Source of the DNA: Bryobacter sp.
Lineage (GTDB): Bacteria; Acidobacteriota; Terriglobia; Bryobacterales; Bryobacteraceae
Length of the DNA: 64,000 nt
NCBI GenBank assembly: GCA_022843625.1
Contig: JALHNH010000020.1
Location: 1 to 64,000, forward strand
Direction of reading: 5' to 3'
In this document: positions 26,379-36,496 of the stretch, piece after piece
Position numbering within the stretch: position 1 is the stretch's first letter
Layout: every line of letters begins with the position of its first letter
The notes under the pieces: generated by a model
Database searches by the model: none
Told to the model about the DNA's origin: nothing
Seen by the model: the letters and a program-made list of their open reading frames with translations, nothing else
Made by a program: the position numbers and the translations under genes

Positions 26379-28040
26379 ATGTACATTCTCTTTTTGTTGG
26401 CCGCCGTGACGGCCCTTGCTCAAGACGTCACGATCCAGGTGGACGCAGCCCGGCCAATGGGACCGCTGCGCCCGGTTTGGAGTTTCTTTGGCTATGACGA
26501 GCCGAACTACACGTATATGAAGGACGGCAAGAAGTTGCTGTCGGAACTATCTGCACTAAGCCCGGTGACGGTGCATGTGCGCGCACACAATCTATTAACA
26601 ACCGGGGATGGCACGGCTGCACTGAAGTGGGGTTCGACCAATGCCTACACGGAAGATGCACAGGGAAATCCCAAGTACGACTGGACCATCGTCGACCGTA
26701 TCTTCGACACGTACATCGAGCGCAAGATGAAACCGCTGGTGGAGATTGGATTCATGCCGGAAGCACTGAGTGTGAAGCCTCAGCCTTACCGGCACGATTG
26801 GTCCCCGGACAAGGTTTACAACAAAATATACACGGGCTGGGCGCATCCGCCGAAGGATTACAAGAAGTGGGGTGAGCTGGTTTACCAGTGGGTAAAGCAT
26901 TGCATTGAGAGATACGGACGGGAAGAGGTGGCGAGCTGGTGGTGGGAGGTTTGGAATGAACCAGACATTGCCTACTGGCAAGGCACACCGGAAGAATATT
27001 TCAAGACTTATGACTATGCCGCGGACGCAGTGAAGCGAGCGCTGCCGGCGATCCGGATCGGAGGCCCAACGTCGACCGGGCCAAAGAACGAGAAAGCGGC
27101 AAAGTTTCTGCGTGATTTTCTGCAGCATGTAGTTAGCGGGAAGAACTACGTTACGGGTAAAACTGGCTCGCCACTGGACTACATCAGCTTTCATGCCAAG
27201 GGACGGCCCAAGATTATTGAGAACCGGGTGCAGATGGGGAGTGAATTCCAGATGAGCGACCTGGACGTGGGCTTCGGCATTGTGGCTTCATTCCCAACGC
27301 TGAAGCGGCTTCCGATCATCATCGGCGAGTCTGACCCGGAAGGGTGTGCGGCTTGTTCGGTGCGATTCAACCCGCAGAATGGTTATCGAAACGGCACTAT
27401 GTATTCCAGCTATACGGCCGCCACGTTTGCGCGGAAACATGAACTGGCGGCCAAGCACGGTGTGAATTTCGAGGGGGCGGTTACGTGGGCGTTTGAATTC
27501 GAGGATCAGCCTTATTTTGACGGGTTCCGGGATCTGGCTACAAATGGAATCGACAAGCCGGTGCTGAATGTCTTTCGCATGTTCGGGCTGATGAGTGGGC
27601 AGCGTCTGCCGGTGCAGAGCTCTGGTGCTTTAGCATTGGCGGATATCGTGAAGGGCGGAGTGAAGGGAAAGGCAGATATCAACGCGTTTGCGAGCAAGGC
27701 GGAGCGGGCGGTACATGTAATGGCCTGGAACTATCATGACGACGATCTTCAGGTTGCCCCGGCGGCGGTGAAGACGTCGGTGAGCGGGATTCCTCTGACG
27801 GCTCGACGCGTACTGGTAAGGCATTACCGGATCGATGAAAGCCACAGCAATTCTTATAGCGTTTGGAAAGCTATGGGGTCGCCGCAGCAGCCTAGTGCCG
27901 CGCAATATGCGCAGCTTGAGGCGGCGGGACAGTTGGAGATGCTGGGTTCGCCGGAATGGCGGACGCCTGTGAAGGGTGCGCTTGATTTGAACTTTGCATT
28001 GCCGCGGCAGGGAGTGTCGCTGGTGGAGATCAGTTGGTAA
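26379..28040 (+). CDS. glycoside hydrolase family 39 (beta-xylosidase/iduronidase-like)
   Basis: 553 residues with a signal peptide (MYILFLLAAVTALAQ). GH39 features include an N-terminal GPLRPVWSFFGYDEPNY, the acid/base glutamate in WWEVWNEPDIAYW, and a likely nucleophile glutamate in PIIIGESDPEG. The enzyme should release xylose or a related sugar from oligosaccharides in the periplasm or outside. An AGGGA sits seven bases before the ATG. It overlaps the following MFS gene by 7 bases, suggesting that the released sugar is taken up by that transporter. Confidence 0.85.
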   Translation: MYILFLLAAVTALAQDVTIQVDAARPMGPLRPVWSFFGYDEPNYTYMKDGKKLLSELSALSPVTVHVRAHNLLTTGDGTAALKWGSTNAYTEDAQGNPKYDWTIVDRIFDTYIERKMKPLVEIGFMPEALSVKPQPYRHDWSPDKVYNKIYTGWAHPPKDYKKWGELVYQWVKHCIERYGREEVASWWWEVWNEPDIAYWQGTPEEYFKTYDYAADAVKRALPAIRIGGPTSTGPKNEKAAKFLRDFLQHVVSGKNYVTGKTGSPLDYISFHAKGRPKIIENRVQMGSEFQMSDLDVGFGIVASFPTLKRLPIIIGESDPEGCAACSVRFNPQNGYRNGTMYSSYTAATFARKHELAAKHGVNFEGAVTWAFEFEDQPYFDGFRDLATNGIDKPVLNVFRMFGLMSGQRLPVQSSGALALADIVKGGVKGKADINAFASKAERAVHVMAWNYHDDDLQVAPAAVKTSVSGIPLTARRVLVRHYRIDESHSNSYSVWKAMGSPQQPSAAQYAQLEAAGQLEMLGSPEWRTPVKGALDLNFALPRQGVSLVEISW

Positions 28041-29335
28041 AGGTCTTGCGCTGGCGGATTTCATTATTGCTTGCGGTCGCAATCGCCATCAGTTACTTTG
28101 ACCGGCAAACGTTGCCAGTGGCGATCCGGGCGATCCAGAACGATATCCCCATTTCGAACACGCAGTTTTCACAGTTGCAGGCAGCATTTCTCACTGCCTA
28201 TGCCCTTATGTATGCCGGTGGTGGAAAGCTGATCGACATTCTTGGGACACGCAAGGGATTTCTGCTGATCATGATCTGGTGGTCTGTTGCATGTGCAAGC
28301 CACGGGTTGGCCGCGAGTTTTGGAATGCTGGCGGTGAGCCGGTTTCTATTGGGCGGCGGCGAGGGCGGTGGCTTTCCGGCAGCGACCAAGGCAGTGGCGG
28401 AGTGGTTTCCTGTCCGGGAACGTTCGACGGCCATGGGGATTATCAACGCGGGGACTTCTGCAGGAGCAGTGATTGCTCCGCCGCTGATCGCACTGATTCT
28501 TGCGACACTCAACTGGCGATGGGTTTTCTATCTTTCGGGAGCGGTGGGATTTGTCTGGGCAGTGTGGTGGATGCGCAGTTACTTTCCCCCGCTGGAACAT
28601 TCCAAGCTTGGGAGTGAAGAACGAGCAGCGATTGCTGAGGTATTGCAGCCGCAATCCAATTTAGAGAGTCAGGGCTCCTGGCTGGGACTATTTCGCTTTC
28701 CGCAAGTGTGGGGCATTGTGTTCGGCAAGTTTCTTAGTGATGCAGCCTGGTATTTTTATCTTTTCTGGCTGCCGAAGTACCTTTACGATGTGCGGCAATT
28801 CGACACCAAGCAGGTTGGGTATTATGCGTGGATTCCGTATGCTGCGGCTGGTGTGGGGAGTTTGTGCGGTGGCTGGTTTTCCAGCAGGCTGATACAGAGT
28901 GGGAAGTCACTGAACTTTTCGCGGAAGATGGTGCTTGGGATGAGTGCGGCCTTGATGCCGTGGGTCTTCTTTGTTACGCAGTCGCCGGTGGAGATTGCGA
29001 TTGTGCTGTTTAGTATTGCCTTTGCGGGACAGCAATCCTGGTCTACGCTGGTGATGATTTTGCCGGCTGATCTTTTCCCTCAGCGTGCGGTTGGGTCTGT
29101 GGCGGGGCTTGTTGGATTTGGCGGCGCGATGGGGGGCGTAGTCTTCGGCCTGGTTGTGGGGTACCTGCTGGATCATGGATTTGGATATGGCGTAGTGTTT
29201 GGCGTGGTTAGCACTTTTCATGTGCTTGCGTTCCTAGTAATTCTGGTGACGATCCGAAAGGTAGAACCTTTGGAGATGACGGCAGGACCAGATTCAACTA
29301 TGGTCGCCCCGGAACACAAAATCAGCTCTTCATAA
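28034..29335 (+). CDS. MFS transporter, ACS/ExuT-like sugar-acid permease
   Basis: 433 residues with about 12 hydrophobic segments and the MFS family loop pattern (YFDRQTLPVAIRAIQ in TM1, GGKLIDILGTRKGF between TM2 and TM3, RFLLGGGEGGGFPAATKAVAEWFP). This resembles hexuronate and aldonate symporters of the anion:cation symporter group. The TTG start overlaps the GH39 stop and is preceded by GGAG six bases upstream, indicating translational coupling. Substrate is most likely a sugar or sugar acid set free by GH39. Confidence 0.85.
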   Translation: MVKVLRWRISLLLAVAIAISYFDRQTLPVAIRAIQNDIPISNTQFSQLQAAFLTAYALMYAGGGKLIDILGTRKGFLLIMIWWSVACASHGLAASFGMLAVSRFLLGGGEGGGFPAATKAVAEWFPVRERSTAMGIINAGTSAGAVIAPPLIALILATLNWRWVFYLSGAVGFVWAVWWMRSYFPPLEHSKLGSEERAAIAEVLQPQSNLESQGSWLGLFRFPQVWGIVFGKFLSDAAWYFYLFWLPKYLYDVRQFDTKQVGYYAWIPYAAAGVGSLCGGWFSSRLIQSGKSLNFSRKMVLGMSAALMPWVFFVTQSPVEIAIVLFSIAFAGQQSWSTLVMILPADLFPQRAVGSVAGLVGFGGAMGGVVFGLVVGYLLDHGFGYGVVFGVVSTFHVLAFLVILVTIRKVEPLEMTAGPDSTMVAPEHKISSS

Positions 29336-29505
29336 GGCCCGGAATCCGAGGCGGGACCGGGACGGCATGAGAGCCACACCAAATTCTTCTCGAGGCAGGA
29401 AGGCTGCTGGAATGGCGCATCCCCGTGATGAGGGCTATGGTGGAGGACCGAACCGTTTCATTTTTCCGCAAAATGAGCGTACCAGTACTGATTACATAAT
29501 TCCCG

Positions 29506-29521
29506 TGGCGGGCTCTAGGCT
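29506..29521 (+). promoter_or_regulatory. sigma-54-like -24/-12 element before PEP-CTERM gene
   Basis: TGGC at 29506 and GGCT at 29518 place the conserved GG and GC at the spacing of sigma-54 promoters, although the other consensus positions match poorly. It lies about 57 bases before the TTG start. The rest of the 242-base gap 29336-29577 shows no gene. Confidence 0.3.
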
Positions 29522-29577
29522 GTAGCACCAACTCGACTTCGCGTTGGACGACTCATCTCACAGACAAGGAGTTCGTC

Positions 29578-30309
29578 TTGAACATCACGACTAAACTTTC
29601 AATACTGGCTTTTGCCGGTTCCAATCTCATTTTCGGATCTCTGTTGCCAATTGGCTTCGTAGACCTTTCCGGTAGCGGTAACGGTGCCGTGCCAACGGCT
29701 CTCATATTCTCCTCGCCAGGTTCCACTTCCAATGAAAGCGGTTGCGTTGGGTTTGCCGGAAATGCAAATGTCACCGGCCCCTCAACATGCCCGGTGGGAT
29801 TCGCTGGGGGCAACGAACAAACAGCACTTAACTCGACCTATACAGCGGCTAGTCTAGGACTGGTCAGCTTCAGCAACTTGCAATTAATTTTCAACGTTGT
29901 GGAGCCGAATAATGCGGCAAATCGGTCGATTACAATCGATGCGCTTGCAATCACCCTGTGGGATTCCACTACCGCTACCCCCACGTTGATTGACAGTTTC
30001 CGTACTGTTGCCCCGTACGTAATCTCAGACCCACAGGGTACAGGTGGCGGGAATTCCGGATACGGTTTTGTCCTTGATGCGGCGCAAGCAGCGCAAGCAA
30101 ATCTGCGCCTATTGCAAAATCCCAGCCTGCGAATTGGCGTGGCAGCTAATGCTTCCAATGCTACTGGAGGACCAGAAAGAGTGTTTTTTCGTGTCGTCCC
30201 CGATGACGACGGTGGTGGCGGCGTAAACGAGCTTCCCGAGCCTGGCACGTACGCTCTTGTCGGTTTTGGACTGATTTCGGCTGTATTTTATAAACGCCGC
30301 ATCAGGTAG
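29578..30309 (+). CDS. PEP-CTERM sorting-domain protein
   Basis: 243 residues with an N-terminal signal peptide and a textbook PEP-CTERM tail: LPEPGTYALVGFGL, a hydrophobic helix, then a basic cluster (KRRIR). Such proteins are processed by an exosortase and are tied to exopolysaccharide or biofilm matrix. The middle is a Ser/Thr/Asn-rich beta-strand region of no recognised family. The TTG start is supported by AAGGAG seven bases upstream. No exosortase gene is in the window. Its composition is less G-rich than genes at 18-26 kb. Confidence 0.88.
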   Translation: MNITTKLSILAFAGSNLIFGSLLPIGFVDLSGSGNGAVPTALIFSSPGSTSNESGCVGFAGNANVTGPSTCPVGFAGGNEQTALNSTYTAASLGLVSFSNLQLIFNVVEPNNAANRSITIDALAITLWDSTTATPTLIDSFRTVAPYVISDPQGTGGGNSGYGFVLDAAQAAQANLRLLQNPSLRIGVAANASNATGGPERVFFRVVPDDDGGGGVNELPEPGTYALVGFGLISAVFYKRRIR

Positions 30310-30330
30310 TACTTCGTTCAAACGTTGATG

Positions 30331-30363
30331 ATCCGCGAAGAGAAGTTCTTTCTCTTCGCGGAT
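30331..30363. terminator. bidirectional hairpin terminator
   Basis: ATCCGCGAAGAGAA and TTCTCTTCGCGGAT form a perfect 14-bp stem with a 5-base loop between the convergent PEP-CTERM and subtilase genes. There is no clean T-run, but the position and stem strength suit a shared terminator. Confidence 0.7.
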
Positions 30364-30383
30364 TGGTCTGTCAAGATGCAGAG

Positions 30384-31823
30384 TTACCTGTATACGGTTA
30401 CGGTTGAGGACAGGGTTGAATTTCCCGCCGCATCGAAAGCCCGCGACTGCAAGAAGAAAGTGCCCCTAGAGCGCTTGTTTACATTCCAGTCGATATTGAA
30501 TGGTGCGCTTGACGAAGCTCCGGTGACTGTTCCGTTGACCAGCAACTCGACCCGCGTTACGGATACGTTATCGCTGGCGGACACGGACACGGTTGTATTT
30601 CCCCATAAAGTAGCCCCTTGAGTTGGAGAAAGAATGCGGACTGTAGGAGCCTGAGTGTCCGAAATTGGAGTTGGTGTCTGGTTGAGAGCAAGGCCTACGG
30701 CCCTGGCCGCGTTTACTCGACCACTGCCATATTGGATGTCATAACCTGCCGGCCCCAAATCATCCGCAGAGCTCACAAGGATCGACGTCACCTGTGCAGA
30801 TGTGAGATTTGGATTTCGGGACAGAACGAGAGCAGCAACGCCTGCTACCACCGGAGAAGAGAAGGATGTTCCACAAGCGGACCCGTAGCCGTTGCCATTG
30901 AAGGTGGTGTACACACAACCCGGTGCCGAGAGTTTTACGCGATTCCCGGTTGTAGACCAGCTATAAAGAAGGTCGTTGGGATCTGTGGCGCTGACCGTGA
31001 TGATGTAGGGACTGGCAGCAAGATTGCTCGATATCCCAGAATTGCCGGCCGAGCTGATCACGACCCCGTTTCTGCTCTGAAAATACTGCGCGGCTGCGCT
31101 AACGCTGGAACTCCCGACTACATCGAAGCTAATGTTGGCGACCCTAGCGCCGTTGTCAGATGCCCATGTCAAAGCGCTGGCGATTGATGAATAAGTGGCA
31201 TAGCCGGTGGCATCGGATACTCGAATCGGCATGATCAGAGTGTTCCATGCCACACCCGCTACCCCGAGTCCGTTGTTGCCTGATGCACTTGCGGTACCAG
31301 CGACTTTTGTTCCGTGCCCATGTACATCCGTGGAATCTGAGTTCCCTGAGTAGGTGTTCCAGCCAGCAGTGAGCCGAGAATTTAGGTCGGAGTGTGAAGG
31401 ATCGACGCCGGTATCGAGAATTGCGATTTTAATTGCGGGGCTTCCCTGGGTGGTAACCCAGGCGGAAGGAGCCTGAATTTTGGGAAGGTGCCACTGGCTA
31501 GAATAGCCTGGATCGTTTGGAACAACGGCGGCTTGAACGGGCGCGAGAATCATGTCTGGCTCAATGAATTCCAGTTCTGGAAGGTTCCGGAACTGGTTTG
31601 CAACTGCATTGGGGTTGGCGGTTGGCGGGAGATCCACTATGTGGACGGAAAGGCGTGAGAGCTTTTTGCTGCTGCGCGCACCCATTTTCCTGATCACGTC
31701 ATCTGATTGAGATTCGCTCACATTTGATTTGAATCCAACCAAAAATCTTCCTGGGACGGAAGTCTGCCCGAACGCCGTGGCTACACTAGCCACTATAAAA
31801 ATAGAAGACATCAAATAATGCAT
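30384..31823 (-). CDS. secreted subtilisin-like serine protease (S8, thermitase-like)
   Basis: 479 residues: signal peptide to about residue 19, an inhibitor_I9-like propeptide (GRFLVGFKSNVSESQ), and a peptidase S8 domain with catalytic Asp137 (AILDTGVD), His170 (HGHGTKVAG) and Ser320 (CGTSFSSPVVAG), plus oxyanion Asn261 (SAGNSG). The C-terminal 90 residues form a Big/Ig-like domain (APTVRILSPTQGATLWG). It should be an extracellular protease. AAAGGA nine bases before the ATG supports the start. It faces the PEP-CTERM gene across a shared hairpin. Confidence 0.93.
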   Translation of the reverse strand: MHYLMSSIFIVASVATAFGQTSVPGRFLVGFKSNVSESQSDDVIRKMGARSSKKLSRLSVHIVDLPPTANPNAVANQFRNLPELEFIEPDMILAPVQAAVVPNDPGYSSQWHLPKIQAPSAWVTTQGSPAIKIAILDTGVDPSHSDLNSRLTAGWNTYSGNSDSTDVHGHGTKVAGTASASGNNGLGVAGVAWNTLIMPIRVSDATGYATYSSIASALTWASDNGARVANISFDVVGSSSVSAAAQYFQSRNGVVISSAGNSGISSNLAASPYIITVSATDPNDLLYSWSTTGNRVKLSAPGCVYTTFNGNGYGSACGTSFSSPVVAGVAALVLSRNPNLTSAQVTSILVSSADDLGPAGYDIQYGSGRVNAARAVGLALNQTPTPISDTQAPTVRILSPTQGATLWGNTTVSVSASDNVSVTRVELLVNGTVTGASSSAPFNIDWNVNKRSRGTFFLQSRAFDAAGNSTLSSTVTVYR

Positions 31824-32191
31824 GAATAGAGGTCCTTTACGTCTCTATGGGCTATCGCTGTTTCCCAGCTGGTGAATCTAGATTGAAGTGTTAAGAACGC
31901 TTCCTGATTCGCCTCAGACTGATTGGACACACTGGACGAGGCTCTCCTGATGCAATTCGTTCGGGCAGAGGAATCGAGGGGGATGGGTTCGTATTTGTGC
32001 TACCGGGCAGGTAATCCGTCGAAGAACTGGCAGGGGTTTGGCGCTAGTTGAACCCACACAAAGGTAGCACGGTAGTTCCAGACCGAGTCAAGAACGATTT
32101 TTTAAAGTTTCTAGGTAAATTTGCCGATGCTCCCATCACACCAATCACCGTAGACTGAGCGTCAAGCTTGGAATACGGGCAGAAGACGAAG
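31824..32191. other. 368-base intergenic region without a gene
   Basis: This gap separates two divergent genes. The only ORF in the track here (32044-32295, minus) is antisense to the next gene and has no family resemblance. I see a short AT-rich stretch at 32095-32125 but no confident promoter, RNA gene or repeat. Confidence 0.5.
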
Positions 32192-33280
32192 ATGGAAACA
32201 CAATCGGCAACGACGAAGCGCGGGCTATTGAGCGATGCTGTCCAGGCGATACGGCTGGGGCAGAAGGCGTTTGCACGCGAAATTTTGGCCGACATTCTCA
32301 GGGAAGACCCGGTGAATGAACATGCTTATATCTGGTCTGCGGCGATAGCCGAGACGCGGGAAGAGGCTGTGCGGTATCTGGAGCGGGTGTTGCGGATCAA
32401 TCCTGATAATACGCTGGCGGCGAATACGCTGGCGGCGCAGAGGCTGGAGAGGCGGGAGCCTGCTGGAGTGGCACCCGAGGAGCGGCTCCCCCTTTCTGCT
32501 CCCAAAGTTGCTTTTCAACCCGAGCGGACAGAGCAGGTAGCGGAATGTCCATTGTGCGGATATCAAAGGAAGCCGAATGCAGTTTCGTGTGGGGCTTGCG
32601 GTGCGTATTACTCCATCCACGATTTTCCCGAAAAGGGGATCAGTGGCAATACTGTAAACGAGCGGCTGATCGAGGAGTGCATCCGAAAATGGAAGATGCG
32701 CCTGGAACAAGAAACTACGTTTGATGCCTATATGAGCATCGCGTTGGGACATCTGAATTTGAACCGGTCCGGGGAAGCTCTGCCGTTTTTGTGGCGGGCG
32801 TGGGCGTTGCGGACGCAGGATGCACGGTTGCGACAATTCAACGATCAGTTGGCCGCGAAGAAGCTGATTCTGGTGGTGGACGACTCCGCAACGGTGAGGC
32901 GTCTGGTGTCAATCACTCTTGAGCGACGAGGGCATCGGGTGAGGACTGCGGTGGATGGGCTCGATGGGTTGAAGAAGTTTGAAGAAGAGATGCCGGATCT
33001 GGTGTTGATGGACATCACTATGCCGGAGATGGACGGCTATGAGCTATGCCGGATGCTGAGGCGGAATCCGAGTGCAAAACGAATGCCGATTCTGATGCTG
33101 TCGGGGAACGACGGGTTCTTTGACAAGGTGCGGGGCAAGATGGCTGGCGCGACAGACTATCTGACAAAGCCATTTCGTAGCGATGTGTTGCTGAACGCGC
33201 TGGACAAGTTCTTGCGGATGGATAGCGAGAAAACCGGTTTCTATCATCTTGCCCCGGAAGAAGAAACAAGAAGGAATTAA
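32192..33280 (+). CDS. response regulator with TPR and zinc-ribbon N-terminus (PilG-like)
   Basis: The ATG at 32192 (METQSATTKRG) is preferred to TTG 32168. Residues about 10-75 form TPR-like helices (AVQAIRLGQKAFAREILADILREDP), residues about 120-140 carry a zinc ribbon (CPLCGYQRKPNAVSCGACG), and residues about 230-350 form a receiver domain with the acidic pair VVDDSATVRR, phospho-acceptor Asp in LVLMDITMP and lysine in YLTKPF. It is the first gene of a chemosensory cluster resembling Pil-Chp, so it probably takes phosphate from the downstream CheA. The TPR/zinc part may dock on a motility or secretion machine. Confidence 0.85.
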   Translation: METQSATTKRGLLSDAVQAIRLGQKAFAREILADILREDPVNEHAYIWSAAIAETREEAVRYLERVLRINPDNTLAANTLAAQRLERREPAGVAPEERLPLSAPKVAFQPERTEQVAECPLCGYQRKPNAVSCGACGAYYSIHDFPEKGISGNTVNERLIEECIRKWKMRLEQETTFDAYMSIALGHLNLNRSGEALPFLWRAWALRTQDARLRQFNDQLAAKKLILVVDDSATVRRLVSITLERRGHRVRTAVDGLDGLKKFEEEMPDLVLMDITMPEMDGYELCRMLRRNPSAKRMPILMLSGNDGFFDKVRGKMAGATDYLTKPFRSDVLLNALDKFLRMDSEKTGFYHLAPEEETRRN

Positions 33281-33287
33281 GAGAGCC

Positions 33288-33659
33288 ATGCAGAAAACGA
33301 TCTTAGTTGTAGAAGACAGCCCGATGGAAATGAAGCTGATGCTTGGACTACTTGCGAACACGGGTTATGAAGTTTTGAGTGCAACCGATGGAGAGCAGGC
33401 AGTGGCTGCAGCGCAGGAACATCATCCTGATTTGATTCTGCTGGATGTGGTGTTGCCTAAGAAGAACGGGTATCAAGTGTGCCGTCAATTGAAGGGTTCG
33501 CCTGATACGGCAGGGAGCAAGATCGTGATGGTTTCGAGCAAGTCTCAGGAGACCGATCGGTTCTGGGGGATGAAGCAGGGTGCAGACGATTATGTAACCA
33601 AGCCCATCGATGCAGCAGTGATGCTGGCAGCGATTGAGCGAGCGATGAAGGGCCACTAA
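33288..33659 (+). CDS. single-domain response regulator (PilH/CheY-like)
   Basis: 123 residues from ATG 33288; the longer track ORF begins inside the previous gene. All receiver-domain landmarks are present: VVEDSPMEMKL, phospho-acceptor Asp in LILLDVVLPKKNG, MVSSKS and the YVTKPID lysine. There is no output domain, so it works by protein contact or as a phosphate sink, as PilH does next to PilG. It is 7 bases after the PilG-like gene. Confidence 0.9.
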   Translation: MQKTILVVEDSPMEMKLMLGLLANTGYEVLSATDGEQAVAAAQEHHPDLILLDVVLPKKNGYQVCRQLKGSPDTAGSKIVMVSSKSQETDRFWGMKQGADDYVTKPIDAAVMLAAIERAMKGH

Positions 33660-33681
33660 GCCTGGGCAATAGGAATCTGTG

Positions 33682-34287
33682 ATGGCGAATGAAGAGCCAC
33701 AAGTCGAGGTGGGCATGGAGGGGATGCCCGATCTACTGTCTGCATTGCTCGGGCAGTGGAATGAGCCTGAGCCTGAAGTGATAGTGAAGGTGGCGCGAGC
33801 GACTGAAGAGAATCCGAGGCCAGCGAAAGAAGACCGGGCCACGGATGTAGAAGCCAAGGACCGCTATATCAAGTTCTGGATGGGGGATGAGGCTTATGCA
33901 TTGCCGATCGCACAAGTGATCGAGTCTGACAAGCTGGCTGAAGTAACGCCGCTGCCGCGAGTGAATGAAGCGATTCGTGGGCTGATTCATCTGCGGGGCG
34001 AGATTCTGCCGATGGTGGATCTACGATTGATCCTCGGCAGTAAGGGTAGTGAAGTGGATGAGCGCATGTTGATTGTGCGAACGAAGAATTCTTCGGGAGC
34101 TTGCGGGCTTGCCGTGGATCGTGTGAGCGGATTGATTGCGATCCGTCCGCATGAGCTCGAGCAATGTGAGAGCAAGTATGTGAACAGTTATTGCGAGCGT
34201 CAGGGCAGTCGGATTGGGCTGCTGGATCTGGACCGCATCTTTGAAGGTTTGTCGAATCCGTTGTCTGTGAGGAATTGCGATGTTTGA
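33682..34287 (+). CDS. cheW: CheW-like coupling protein (PilI-like)
   Basis: 201 residues from ATG 33682, seven bases after AGGA. An acidic, proline-rich N-terminal extension of about 60 residues precedes a CheW fold: [57 protein letters not shown]. CheW proteins bridge chemoreceptor and CheA kinase in cytoplasmic arrays. The N-terminal extension is not part of CheW and is unexplained. The gene overlaps the MCP gene by 8 bases. Confidence 0.92.
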   Translation: MANEEPQVEVGMEGMPDLLSALLGQWNEPEPEVIVKVARATEENPRPAKEDRATDVEAKDRYIKFWMGDEAYALPIAQVIESDKLAEVTPLPRVNEAIRGLIHLRGEILPMVDLRLILGSKGSEVDERMLIVRTKNSSGACGLAVDRVSGLIAIRPHELEQCESKYVNSYCERQGSRIGLLDLDRIFEGLSNPLSVRNCDV

Positions 34288-36487
34288 AAAAATAAGCAAC
34301 TTGAAGATCTGGCAGAAGCTTCTGGTGGTTACGAGCCTGCTGGCATTACCCATCCTTTTGCTGCTTTACATCTTTGTCGATAAGCAAAATGAGCAGATCG
34401 ACCTTGGCTATAAGGAACAGAGGGGCCTTGAGTACATTGCAGCGTTGCGGCCGGTTCTCGAACATGTGCCGCAACATCGGGACACTTCGGTTGCCATTCT
34501 CTATGGAGATGAGACGTTACGCGACAGCCTGGACTCAACTCGCAAGAAGATTGAGAGCGATCTGGCGGCGGTGGATGCGGTGGACGATCGATTGGGTAAG
34601 GAGTTGCGAAGTTCCAGCGCATGGCAAGCGTTGCGGGCTTCATGGCGTCAATTGCAGCCGCAGGCGACGACAGTGTTGGCACGAGATTCTTTCGTGCGGC
34701 ATACGGCAATTGTGGAGCAGACTCTCGATTTGATCCGTCTGGTGGGTGAGAATTCTTCACTGACAACCGACCAGCATCTCGATGCTTTCTATCTTTCAGA
34801 TACGTTGATTCAGCAAGCATCTTCAATGACTGAGAATCTGAGTCAGATGCGTGGTCTTGGCGCGGCGCTGGCGGCACGCGGCCGGACTAGCCCGGAAGAA
34901 GCGGGACAGATGCTTTATTACATGCGGCTGGTGGAGAACTCAAATGCTATCGTTCAGCGGAATATGACTTCGATTTTCAAGTTGAATCCGGCATTGCAAT
35001 CGGGGCTTGGAGAAGTTTCGAAAAATGCCATCAGCGCAGCGGACAAGTTCAAGAAAACGGTGGAACGCGAGTTGATTGCCAAAGCCGAAGCAGTGGATAT
35101 TATGCCCCGGGCTTATTCCGACCTCGGAACAGTGGCGATTGAAGATTACTTTGTGATGTACGATGCTGCGGTTGCGAATATGAAATCTTTGCTGAGCCGC
35201 AGAACCGGTGATCTTCGCGACCAGAAATACGCGCAGCTGGGATTGGGATTCATGATTTTGGGGCTGATGGGAGTTACTGTGTTTTCGATCAACCTCGGGA
35301 TCAACCGGCAAGTGCAGTCAATGTTGAAGATGTTTCAGTCTATTGGTGTTGGCGATTACCAGGCCCGAGCCGATGTTTATTCGAAGGATGAATTAGGGCA
35401 GCTGGCGAACTCTCTAAATACAATGCTGGACAGCACACTGGTGCTGATTCAATCGCGTGAGGAGAGAGACCAGATTCAAGGCAGCATTATGAAGCTGCTG
35501 GAGGAAGTGTCTGGTGTTGGCGATGGAGACTTGCGTAAAGAAGCGGAAGTAACTTCAGACATTACGGGGGCGATTGCCGATTCGTTCAATTACATGATTG
35601 GCGAATTGAGGGGGATTATCAGCTCTGTACAGACTACGACGAAACAGGTGGATAAGTCAGCCCGACTTATGCAGGTGAACGCGGAGTCACTGGCACAAGG
35701 TTCGGTGGAGCAGTCGGCTCAAATCGTTGAAGCATCGCAGACGATTGAGAAAATTAACGCTTCGATCCGTCATGTGTCGAAGACGGCTGGGACGGCGGCA
35801 GGTGTAGCCGAGACGGCGCTGTCAAATGCCAAGAGCGGCTCGCAATCGGTGCAGCGCACGATTGAGGGTATGGACGCGATTCGCGTGCAGGTGCAGGAAA
35901 CTTCGAAGCGCGTGAAGAGGCTTGGTGAGAGCTCGCAAGAGATTGGTGAAATTGTTGAGCTGATTGGCGACATCGCCGACCGTACGTCGATACTGGCTTT
36001 GAATGCTTCGATTCAGGCAGCTGCGGCTGGAGAGGCGGGGCGTGGATTCGCAGTAGTGGCCGAGGAAGTAGACAGGCTGGCGGAGCGAGCGGCCTTGTCG
36101 ACGAAGAAGATTTCGGCGCTGATACGCTCTGTGCAGGCGGATACGAACGAAGCCATTCTCGCTATGGAGAAAACGACACGCGAAGTAGTGGGTGGATCGC
36201 AGTTGGCCAATGATGCGGGCCTCAAGCTGGGCGAGATCGAGAGCGTATCGAACGAGATTTCGAGGCTGGTGAGAGAGATTCTGGAGGCATCGCGGAGCCA
36301 GGCAGTGAGCTCTGAAGATGTAACCCGCAAGGTGATTGGCGTCACTGAATTTACAACCCGTACAGCGCAAGGAGCGCAAGAGGTAGAGGGATCAGTACGG
36401 CAACTGGCGGCGCTGGCCAAGAATCTGAATGAGTCTATGAGCCGGTTTAAGTTACCGGCAGACGAAGGCCGGACCGTCGTAGCTTAA
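34280..36487 (+). CDS. methyl-accepting chemotaxis protein (PilJ-like)
   Basis: 735 residues: TM1 at about 13-33 ([20 protein letters not shown]), an all-helical extracytoplasmic sensor of about 285 residues, TM2 at about 317-341, one or two HAMP-like segments, and a signalling hairpin whose tip reads [23 protein letters not shown]. The order after CheW and before CheA marks it as the receptor of this Pil-Chp-like pathway. What the sensor detects (surface contact, pilus subunit, ligand) is unknown. No CheR or CheB methylation genes are in the cluster within the window. Confidence 0.93.
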   Translation: MFEKISNLKIWQKLLVVTSLLALPILLLLYIFVDKQNEQIDLGYKEQRGLEYIAALRPVLEHVPQHRDTSVAILYGDETLRDSLDSTRKKIESDLAAVDAVDDRLGKELRSSSAWQALRASWRQLQPQATTVLARDSFVRHTAIVEQTLDLIRLVGENSSLTTDQHLDAFYLSDTLIQQASSMTENLSQMRGLGAALAARGRTSPEEAGQMLYYMRLVENSNAIVQRNMTSIFKLNPALQSGLGEVSKNAISAADKFKKTVERELIAKAEAVDIMPRAYSDLGTVAIEDYFVMYDAAVANMKSLLSRRTGDLRDQKYAQLGLGFMILGLMGVTVFSINLGINRQVQSMLKMFQSIGVGDYQARADVYSKDELGQLANSLNTMLDSTLVLIQSREERDQIQGSIMKLLEEVSGVGDGDLRKEAEVTSDITGAIADSFNYMIGELRGIISSVQTTTKQVDKSARLMQVNAESLAQGSVEQSAQIVEASQTIEKINASIRHVSKTAGTAAGVAETALSNAKSGSQSVQRTIEGMDAIRVQVQETSKRVKRLGESSQEIGEIVELIGDIADRTSILALNASIQAAAAGEAGRGFAVVAEEVDRLAERAALSTKKISALIRSVQADTNEAILAMEKTTREVVGGSQLANDAGLKLGEIESVSNEISRLVREILEASRSQAVSSEDVTRKVIGVTEFTTRTAQGAQEVEGSVRQLAALAKNLNESMSRFKLPADEGRTVVA

Positions 36488-36496
36488 GACAACGCC

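Noticed and set aside
29322-29531. 69-residue ORF in the gap before the PEP-CTERM gene
   Set aside because: No ribosome site, family resemblance or conserved context; the composition is that of random sequence.
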